Below, piece after piece: positions 8,401 to 13,002 of a DNA stretch of 13,002 nt. The notes below the pieces were generated by a model, which saw only the letters and a list, made by a program, of their open reading frames with translations, did not search any database and was not told the origin of the DNA. The first letter of the stretch is position 1, and every line of letters begins with the position of its first letter. A program made the position numbers and the translations under genes. The DNA comes from Chitinophaga pinensis (GTDB taxonomy: Bacteria; Bacteroidota; Bacteroidia; UKL13-3). The stretch is from NCBI GenBank assembly GCA_945875195.1, contig CAMCJW010000050.1:1-13002 (forward strand). Direction: 5' to 3'.

Positions 8401-10758
8401 CCATCAACAGCTCCTACAATGCCCTCCATTATTACAGGTAGCACTACTATTTGCTCAGGATTAACGCAAACTTATTCTGTAACCAATGTTGTTGGAACTA
8501 AATACCGTTGGGTTTTGCCTAATGATTGGTCAATTAATAGCGGACAAACTACAAATTTGATTTCGGTAACCGTTGGTCCAACGGCTGGCAATGTTTCGGT
8601 TTACCCATCCTTTGCGGCAAGCCCTACTTGCGAAGGCACACCAAGGACCTTAGCTGTTAATGTAACTGCTACACCAGTTGCACCAACTCAAATTACAGGT
8701 GAAACAGATGTTTGCACGAATAGTAGTTATAGTTTTACAACACCTGTAATTCCGAATGCGCTCACCTATACGTGGACTTTGCCTGCTGGGTTTACACCAG
8801 TAAGTGGTGCAACAACCAATACTATTGGTGTGAATACGGGGTCATCATTAGGAAGCGCTTTAGTATTATCTGTTAAAGCAAACAATGGTGCCTGTAGTAG
8901 TGCTAATTTTAATTTAAACATTACAGGAAATATTGGTAATATTCCTTCTCAACCAGGAATAATTTCTGGTAACGCAAGCCTCTGTGCAAATAGCAATCAA
9001 ACGTATTCAATTGTTACTATTCCTAACGCAACTTCATACACTTGGACACTGCCACCAGATTGGGTATTTAATGGGAATTCTATTGGGAATAGTGTGAATG
9101 TAATTGCAGGTAGCCAAGCAGGTAATATTACTGTTGCGGCCAAAAATGGTTCTTGTAAAAGCCTAGCCACTACTTTTACAGTAACCAATGTAAGTGTAGC
9201 ACCCACACAACCAGGTTCAATTGGTTATTCAGGAACAATATGCGGCGGCAAACAAACTACTTTTACCATTGCTGCGGTGAGTGGTGCTACTTCCTATATT
9301 TGGACGCTTCCTACAGGGTGGACTGGAAGTTCTACCACCACTACGATCAATATTACACCAAATAATAATTCTGATACTTTAAAAGTGGTTGCTAGCAATG
9401 GTTCTTGTAATTCGGTTCCAAGAAAACAAGGATTCATAGTCAATCAAACCCCTGCGCAACCTGCCCCAATCACAGGGAATAATTTGGTTTGTATCAATAC
9501 AAGTTACCCTTTTTATATTCCAAGAATCTCAACTGCATCAAGCTATACCTGGACAGTTCCAACTGCTTGGTCTATAGTTGCCGGGGGTAACGATACTTTC
9601 ATTAGGGCAACGCCTAATGCTACAGGTGTAAGCGGGGATATTATTGTTATTGCCAATAACAATGGTTGTGCAAGCATACCAAGAACTATTGCAACAACCG
9701 TAAATACCAATTTACCTGCAACCCCTGGCGCAATTGTTGGTAGCAGTATTGTTTGTGATGGTGTGGTTAATGATTTTAGTATCAGCTCTGTTACAAATGC
9801 ATTAAATTATACATGGACCATCCCTACAGCTTGGACATTTACAAGTGGACAAAACACCACTAGTATTAAGGTTGTTCCAAATAATACCAATGGACAAATA
9901 ACGGTTAAAGCAATAAACGGCGCATGTGTAAGTGCAGAAAGAGTTTTAGCTATTAGCACTGTTGTACCACCTCCAGCACAACCTGTTATTTCTGGAAATG
10001 CAAATCCTTGTATCAATTCTAATGCTACTTTCACTGTTGCAGCAGTGCCCGGTGCAATTTCTTATTTGTGGACTTCTCCTGTTGGTTGGACCATTAGTGC
10101 ACCTACCGGGCAAGGTACCAATATTTTGATAGCAGGGCAAACAGGGGTAATTAATGTAAGTGCCAATAATGGCTATTGTAAAGGTATTGCTGCAACTTTA
10201 ACCATAGATGCATCCCAATTGCCAAATATTACTTCATGGGAAGGAGAGCAGTATGTAAAATCATTTACCATCAGAAAATATAAAGCACCATCGTTAGTAA
10301 ACACAAGTTATATATGGACTGTGCCATCAGATTGGACAATCATGTCGGGTTCAACCCAAAATGAAATAACCGTTTTAATAGGTCAAAGTAGCGGAGTAAT
10401 TACTGTAAGGGGAACAAATGGCTGTGGTACGGGAGCATTGTATAGTAAGAATGTTTATACAGGCGTTGCAGCTGGAATGGATAATGAGCTTTTATTAAGC
10501 AACATAAAGATATTTCCACAACCTGCAAACGACCAATTTACGCTTTCATTTATGCCATTGGCAAATTTAGATGAGGTACAATTACGCATCACGGATATGT
10601 TAGGAAAAACAATTAGCGTGAACAGCATAGGTAGCATTGCTAGCGGACAAACAAAGGAAATCAATTTTACAAGTACAGAAATGATTGCTGGAATTTACCT
10701 ATTATCAATTGAATCAAAACAAACAACAAAAACATATAAAATTTCCATTAACCATTAA
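5485..10758 (+). CDS. Giant T9SS-secreted surface protein with SBBP propeller and eleven Ig/PKD-like domains
   Basis: A 1757-residue exported protein. The signal peptide (about 1-19) ends VFS; unlike the other exported genes here there is no Gln at +1. Residues about 33-260 are the N-terminal domain that usually precedes SBBP repeats (DUF7948-like; GFIENKGQILDQNG, VKDIYPGIDIEYLI, KYNFIVHPGADYQLIQMKY). Residues 268-717 are seven SBBP repeats, then 718-1660 are eleven Ig/PKD-like domains. Residues about 1669-1757 are a T9SS type A sorting domain (IKIFPQPANDQFTLSF, ITDMLGK, GIYLLSIES, TKTYKISI), which is normally removed as the protein is released or anchored on the surface. The protein is a likely adhesin, matrix protein or surface-layer component; no enzymatic domain is seen. 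It is the fifth gene of the operon, 9 bases after the kelch lipoprotein and 12 before the LPP20-like gene. The domain calls are secure; the role is not. Confidence 0.9.
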   Translation: MKNIIKLLLFVFISNTVFSIEIPKNLTHKNTEGFIENKGQILDQNGIPNAGVKYLLNGSGLNVQIRNTGFSYDTYTLEKKLKPAIERIEDKFSKKSAADSFNFTYHYHRVDIEFVNASKQPKIEANQASAGFINYYNVPTSPEGILNVHSYKSVLVKDIYPGIDIEYLIDEEKGFKYNFIVHPGADYQLIQMKYLGAESNLVQNKIELSVAAGKLEEDIPLSWMEGDKNTPVNVEYRQIEKGVFGFVSNANLSASSALIIDPIPSRLWGTYYGGSVSEYPGPCVADPTGAIYLSGWTSSSNNIATVGSHKSVYSGGNDAFLFKLNTNGGMQWATYYGGTGVEISYGCSRSSNGNIVLSGITSSTTNITTAGSHQAVFGAGTFDVFIAVFNANGVRQWATYYGGSGDEFYGNNEVDPSGNIILAGITNSSNGISTVGAHQAAFSGDYDAFIVKFNSSGSRLWGTYYGGLVREELPNCAVDNSGNIYLSGITNSGSNIATTGAHQSAKIDTFNFFLVKFNSSGIRQWGTYYGKSSDLTFADCSTDASGNVFLCSTTNSISNISTVGAYQTAISGNYDGFLVKFNSLGVRQWGTYIGGTGFESDITSKVDSLGNIFLSGSTGSVTQIATIGSYQETISGAYDAFLVKFNSSGNRIWGTYYGGTSWEEEIFTSNISNGIIYLCGYTSSGSGIATAGSHQVFSGGAEDAFIVKFTDASTGVLGPIGTIVPVGGATACNQTAKSYTLSAVVTNAVGYQWTIPAGWVIQSGQGTLTLTVIPNSTGAISVKGYNSIGDSTAAASLAVTVIVVAQPSAISGLPLNCLGTATTYSVTAVSGTTYSWLPLPTGWTGSSTTNSISVTPNAITTSDTIRVTANQSGCASIASKYVVGTTRIPLTPTNFSGNNPACKLLPSNFTVDSFLYTASYTWTFPSGWTINSGSSTRIINVTPSASAIAGNITVRGTNYCGNGPILTIATSLPSTAPTMPSIITGSTTICSGLTQTYSVTNVVGTKYRWVLPNDWSINSGQTTNLISVTVGPTAGNVSVYPSFAASPTCEGTPRTLAVNVTATPVAPTQITGETDVCTNSSYSFTTPVIPNALTYTWTLPAGFTPVSGATTNTIGVNTGSSLGSALVLSVKANNGACSSANFNLNITGNIGNIPSQPGIISGNASLCANSNQTYSIVTIPNATSYTWTLPPDWVFNGNSIGNSVNVIAGSQAGNITVAAKNGSCKSLATTFTVTNVSVAPTQPGSIGYSGTICGGKQTTFTIAAVSGATSYIWTLPTGWTGSSTTTTINITPNNNSDTLKVVASNGSCNSVPRKQGFIVNQTPAQPAPITGNNLVCINTSYPFYIPRISTASSYTWTVPTAWSIVAGGNDTFIRATPNATGVSGDIIVIANNNGCASIPRTIATTVNTNLPATPGAIVGSSIVCDGVVNDFSISSVTNALNYTWTIPTAWTFTSGQNTTSIKVVPNNTNGQITVKAINGACVSAERVLAISTVVPPPAQPVISGNANPCINSNATFTVAAVPGAISYLWTSPVGWTISAPTGQGTNILIAGQTGVINVSANNGYCKGIAATLTIDASQLPNITSWEGEQYVKSFTIRKYKAPSLVNTSYIWTVPSDWTIMSGSTQNEITVLIGQSSGVITVRGTNGCGTGALYSKNVYTGVAAGMDNELLLSNIKIFPQPANDQFTLSFMPLANLDEVQLRITDMLGKTISVNSIGSIASGQTKEINFTSTEMIAGIYLLSIESKQTTKTYKISINH
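6286..7635 (+). repeat. Seven SBBP beta-propeller repeats
   Basis: Seven tandem repeats of about 64 codons, each starting WGTYYGG or WATYYGG (the sixth reads WGTYIGG, the fifth WGTYYGK), with a middle GNIYLSG-type strand, then IATVGSHQ and ending DAFLVKFNSSG. Seven copies fit a closed seven-bladed propeller. Blades 1, 2, 4 and 5 share a Cys at the same place (PCVAD, GCSRS, NCAVD, DCSTD), which blades 3 and 6 lack. Confidence 0.88.
7636..10464 (+). repeat. Eleven Ig/PKD-like tandem domains
   Basis: Eleven tandem domains of about 83-88 residues. The shared pattern is P-x-x-I-x-G ... C ... Y-x-W-T-x-P-x-x-W ... SG-x-x-T-x-x-I-x-V ... G-x-I-x-V-x-A-x-N-G-x-C. The nine inner domains each have two Cys at conserved spots (for example LCAN and GSCKS), suggesting one disulphide per domain. 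The first domain keeps only the early Cys (C732) and the last only the late Cys (C1647). Such arrays typically act as stalks that hold a functional head away from the cell. Confidence 0.85.
10489..10755 (+). other. T9SS type A C-terminal sorting domain
   Basis: The last 89 residues or so of the giant protein have the T9SS C-terminal signal pattern: N-x-x-I-F-P-x-P-A-N near the start, a middle strand ITDMLGKTI, and a late GIYLLSIES followed by a basic TKTYKISI end. This directs outer-membrane translocation by the T9SS. It also shows that the organism has this system, which is restricted to Bacteroidota and close relatives. Confidence 0.9.
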
Positions 10759-10770
10759 AACAAAAAAAGA

Positions 10771-11472
10771 ATGAAAAACGGTAAACATTTAATTGCAATT
10801 GCACTCATGTTTGGGGCATTTATGCTAACGGCTCAAGATTCAAAATCTGTTCAGGCCAAAAAATTCAAGTTCGTTAAGGTTGCTCGCGACACCAAAAAAG
10901 AGGTAAAAAAACTTGAAAAAGAGGGTTGGACAAACATACCTGGAGATATGCCAGTTGGTCAACAATTAAACAACGCATGGGCTAAAGAAGCTGAATTGGA
11001 TGGCGAAGGATTTCCTAAATACATTGTTGCAAACGGTGAATCTGGCGGCGAGTTTCAATCTGCTGCAGAAATGCAAGCTATTGAATTGGCAAAATTGAAC
11101 CTTGTTGGCTTGCTTGAAACCCAAATGCGTTCGGTTATTGAAACTGAACAAGGAAACAATCGTTTAGATGCCAAAACAGCAGCTTCTCTTTCTAAAACGT
11201 TACAAGTTGCAACCAATAAGGTTAGTAAAAAACTTAAGCGCGTTATTCCTATTAGCAAGCTAATGAGGAAAAAAGGTAAGCAAACAGAAATCCAAGTAAA
11301 ATTGGCTTATAGTTATGCCTTGGCTCAACAAGCTATTTTAGATGAAATGAAGCTAGAGATGCAAAACGAAACTGAAGACATGCGTGGCAAATATGATGAA
11401 TTTTTAAACCCTGAAATGTACAAGCAAGGTGAAATTAAAAATGCAGCTGGAGAAACACCAGCTGGTAAATAA
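10771..11472 (+). CDS. Exported LPP20-like helical protein
   Basis: Last gene of the operon, 233 residues. The signal peptide ends LTA, cut before Gln22, so the product is a soluble periplasmic or secreted protein rather than a lipoprotein. Residues about 25-60 are very basic/acidic (KKFKFVKVARDTKKEVKKLEK) followed by GWTNIPGDMPVGQQLNNAW. Residues about 65-200 resemble the LPP20/FlgT-like fold: helix AAEMQAIELAKLNLVGLLETQ, a second helix, then QTEIQVKLAYSYALAQQA. The tail is charged and probably disordered. The fold resembles the N-terminal region of the operon's first protein, though I see no close sequence match. No catalytic motif is seen and the function is unknown. It is followed 14 bases later by the terminator, which ends the operon. 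Confidence 0.7.
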   Translation: MKNGKHLIAIALMFGAFMLTAQDSKSVQAKKFKFVKVARDTKKEVKKLEKEGWTNIPGDMPVGQQLNNAWAKEAELDGEGFPKYIVANGESGGEFQSAAEMQAIELAKLNLVGLLETQMRSVIETEQGNNRLDAKTAASLSKTLQVATNKVSKKLKRVIPISKLMRKKGKQTEIQVKLAYSYALAQQAILDEMKLEMQNETEDMRGKYDEFLNPEMYKQGEIKNAAGETPAGK

Positions 11473-11486
11473 ATAATCTTAACATC

Positions 11487-11521
11487 AAAAAAAGGCTAAG
11501 CATTGCTTGGCCTTTTTTTTT
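11487..11521 (+). terminator. Strong intrinsic terminator of the six-gene operon
   Basis: The left arm AAAAAAAGGCTAAGC (11487-11501) pairs with GCTTGGCCTTTTTTT (11505-11519) over 15 bases with one T:G wobble and a 3-base loop. The right arm runs into a 9-T tract (11513-11521). The A tract on the other side would let it act in both directions, but both flanking genes lie on the plus strand. Confidence 0.88.
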
Positions 11522-11533
11522 AACTTTAAAATT

Positions 11534-12160
11534 ATGAAAAATTTTAAATGGCCATTGAGTTTTGCACTATTCTTCTGCTTGCCGCTTTTAAGCTGGGCTC
11601 AAATACTCGGTCCTGTTGGGATTTATAAGGAGAGTAAATATTCGGTGCTTAAAGTTCTCTGCTATGATTCAACTAATAATTTGGTTCAAACGGGCAGTGC
11701 CTTTTTTATTGATACCAAAGGTAATGGCATTACCTGCTTTCATTTGTTTACAGATGTAGTAAAAATGTTATTTATAGACTTTAAAGGTGATACCTTTAAC
11801 TATGCTCGAACTTATAAATCTATAAAGGAGGCAGATATTTGTTTTTTTGCCACTGAACCAAAAAATAAACCAATTGAACATTATTTACGGGTAGCAAAGT
11901 TGCTGCCTCAAATTGGTGAACCAGTATATGTAGTGGGTCACCCAAAAGGCTTGTCTTATTCTTTTACCAATGGGATTGTTTCAGGAATAAGAGATATCAA
12001 TACTTATGATTATATACAATTTACCGCGCCTGTTTCACCGGGCAATAGCGGTGGGCCATTGCTGAATGATAGAGGAGAAGTAATTGGTGTAATTAGCTTT
12101 AATAAACCAGACGGGCAAAGTTTAAATTTTGCCACCTTTATTGGAAATTTGGGGAGGTAG
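11534..12160 (+). CDS. Exported trypsin-like serine protease (S1 fold, no PDZ)
   Basis: A 208-residue protease, counting from the ATG at 11534. An upstream in-frame TTG at 11507 lies inside the terminator hairpin and would add nine residues before the signal peptide, so it is rejected. The signal peptide ends SWA, cut before Gln23. The triad is visible: His70 in ITCFHLF, Asp101 in KEADICFF, Ser172 in SPGNSGGPLL. The order and the late GQSLNFATFI strand match the S1C/HtrA-type core, but the chain stops right after it, so there is no PDZ domain and little regulation in cis. Cys15, Cys43, Cys68 and Cys103 are present. It follows the operon terminator by only 12 bases and converges with the next gene, 2 bases apart. 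It may process envelope proteins; the substrate is unknown. Confidence 0.83.
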   Translation: MKNFKWPLSFALFFCLPLLSWAQILGPVGIYKESKYSVLKVLCYDSTNNLVQTGSAFFIDTKGNGITCFHLFTDVVKMLFIDFKGDTFNYARTYKSIKEADICFFATEPKNKPIEHYLRVAKLLPQIGEPVYVVGHPKGLSYSFTNGIVSGIRDINTYDYIQFTAPVSPGNSGGPLLNDRGEVIGVISFNKPDGQSLNFATFIGNLGR

Positions 12161-12162
12161 TA

Positions 12163-12792
12163 TTAACCTCTAACACCACTGCTGGCTGGAGGTCTTGATT
12201 TACTTCTAGATTCTGGACTAGTTACTTGGTCCCTAACAATTTCTTTAATATAGTTGTAAACGGCACCTCCTGGTGGTGGTGATGGTGCGCTTTGCTTTGA
12301 ACCACTTCCTCCTTGGCCGTCGGCCCTATCGCTTAGGAAAATTATTTTTTCAAATTCTTGGTTAAATTCTTTTTGCTCTTGCTTAATTACTTCAATGGGT
12401 TTATTAGTTGGATTATCTAATTCTCCGTCGAAAGAAAGCAAGGTTAGCGGTAAATTTTGGCCTTCTTCAAAATTACCATATACCCAAGTTGCTATTAGCT
12501 GTCCAGGATTAATAACTGGTATTACTCTTACTGAAGAATTTAAATTATTTGCACTTGGATCAACAGTGATATATAAATTTTTTATTGCTTTAGTTCCTGT
12601 ATTGGTAATTCTAAAAAAACACTTGCGCTTATCGCCATATTCTACACCACTCACCCAGGTCTGATATTTGAGGGTGCATTTCTGTTGGTTGAGTCTATAA
12701 GTATGCACAACGGGATTGCTGTAGCTGGTTTGTGCAAATATTTGTACACTAAAGAATAGCGAAAAATAAAGTAGAAATAATTTTGTCTTCAT
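12163..12792 (-). CDS. Unknown exported protein with Ig-like core and Pro/Ser/Gly-rich tail
   Basis: I do not recognise this 209-residue protein. It has a signal peptide (MKTKLFLLYFSLFFSVQIFA) cut before Gln21. Residues about 35-125 look like a beta-sandwich: CTLKYQTWVSGVEYGDKRKCFFRI, then ITNTGTKAIKNLYITVDPS and NPGQLIATWVYG, which recalls CARDB-like modules that carry an N-T-G loop. Cys39 and Cys58 could form a disulphide. A charged stretch follows (about 135-155), then a low-complexity tail rich in Gly, Ser, Pro and Arg (about 157-209), probably disordered. No lipobox or T9SS tail is seen. The stop lies 2 bases from the stop of the convergent serine protease. Its own promoter must lie in 12793-12881. 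Confidence 0.6.
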   Translation of the reverse strand: MKTKLFLLYFSLFFSVQIFAQTSYSNPVVHTYRLNQQKCTLKYQTWVSGVEYGDKRKCFFRITNTGTKAIKNLYITVDPSANNLNSSVRVIPVINPGQLIATWVYGNFEEGQNLPLTLLSFDGELDNPTNKPIEVIKQEQKEFNQEFEKIIFLSDRADGQGGSGSKQSAPSPPPGGAVYNYIKEIVRDQVTSPESRSKSRPPASSGVRG

Positions 12793-12881
12793 ATTATTTT
12801 AATTAAACATTCATGTAAAGATAAATATTTATTTCATAAATCTTATCCATAAAAAAAACTCAATGAAAAATTTTCTTCTAC
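12793..12881 (-). promoter_or_regulatory. AT-rich intergenic region with possible -7 element for the minus-strand gene
   Basis: This 89-base, very AT-rich gap precedes the unknown exported gene on the minus strand. Read on that strand, TATCTTTA (12823-12816) matches the Bacteroidota -7 pattern TAnnTTTG except for its last base and lies 23 bases before the ATG. No well-spaced -33 TTTG partner is present, so the call is weak. No hairpin terminator for the edge gene was found. Confidence 0.25.
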
Positions 12882-13002
12882 CTAATTATTAATGTTTTCG
12901 CGGTTATTTTTCGCATTAATTTGTTCCAATATTCCTGGAAACTCCGCCATGCTTTTCAAGCGATAATCGGCAATGGAAAACTTAGGGTCGTTTTTTTTTT
13001 AA
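12882..13002 (-). CDS. C-terminal fragment of a possible HAD-type hydrolase, frame interrupted at a poly-A run
   Basis: On the minus strand a frame reads KKNDPKFSIADYRLKSMAEF, continues PGILEQINAKNNRENINN, and stops at TAG (12884-12882). The segment FSIADYRLKSMAEFPGILEQI resembles the end of HAD-superfamily phosphatases, where a buried strand is followed by a short xxLxELPxIL helix. That makes a 3' gene end plausible, but the assignment is tentative. Going upstream, the frame meets TAA (13001-12999) made by a T before ten A, with no start codon in between. Either a base is missing or extra in the A run (sequencing error or slippage), or the gene is broken. Only about 120 bases are visible. 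Confidence 0.35.

Noticed and set aside
7983..10140. Several minus-strand open frames of 64-83 codons opposite the Ig-like repeats
   Set aside because: They recur at the repeat period and read as low-complexity shadows of the plus-strand gene.
6286..10464. Protein repeats as a CRISPR or DNA satellite array
   Set aside because: The repeats are in-frame protein domains of 64 and about 85 codons with diverged DNA and no identical short direct repeats.
11507..11533. TTG-started extension of the serine protease (MAFFFNFKI)
   Set aside because: It lies inside the terminator hairpin and T tract and would put extra residues before a normal signal peptide; the ATG at 11534 fits better.
12154..12170. 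Inverted repeat over the convergent stop codons as a two-way terminator
   Set aside because: Five-base stem with no T tract on either strand.

Overview
The window looks like chromosome of an AT-rich member of the Bacteroidota that has a type IX secretion system (T9SS). Four things support this. The 1757-residue protein ends in a T9SS type A sorting domain. A lipoprotein carries the acidic residues after the lipid-bearing Cys that are common in this phylum. Most signal peptides end in A(or S)-Q at the cleavage site. The content (SBBP repeats, PKD/Ig-like repeats, exported caspase) is typical of the phylum. I cannot name the species. No tRNA, rRNA, CRISPR array, insertion sequence or attachment site was seen.

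Layout. (1) Positions 1-740 hold the 3' part of a NAD-dependent, epimerase-type L-threonine 3-dehydrogenase (tdh); its start lies off the window. (2) Positions 841-11472 hold six same-strand genes separated by only 3-21 bases and closed by a strong intrinsic terminator (11487-11521), so they are very probably one operon. In order they encode: an exported protein with an LPP20/FlgT-like N-terminal region and a DUF4384-like domain; an exported caspase-like peptidase with two Ig-like domains in front; a probable outer-membrane beta-barrel with an N-terminal beta-sandwich; a kelch-type lipoprotein; a giant modular protein (N-terminal DUF7948-like domain, seven SBBP blades, eleven Ig/PKD-like domains, T9SS tail); and an exported LPP20-like helical protein. 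(3) A small exported trypsin-like serine protease starts 12 bases after the terminator. It converges, with a 2-base gap, on a minus-strand gene for an unknown exported protein with a Pro/Ser/Gly-rich tail. (4) At the right edge lies the 3' end of another minus-strand gene, possibly a HAD-type hydrolase. Its reading frame is interrupted at a run of ten A.

How the genes may work together. Apart from the two edge genes, every product is predicted to leave the cytoplasm. The operon couples a caspase-fold protease and its frequent DUF4384 partner to an outer-membrane barrel, a lipid-anchored propeller and a very large T9SS-exported surface protein. A plausible reading, which is inference only, is a cell-envelope proteolytic or surface-display module in which the caspase processes or regulates a surface protein. 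The serine protease next door may or may not belong to it. The most interesting observation is this cassette as a unit; the rest of the window is ordinary.
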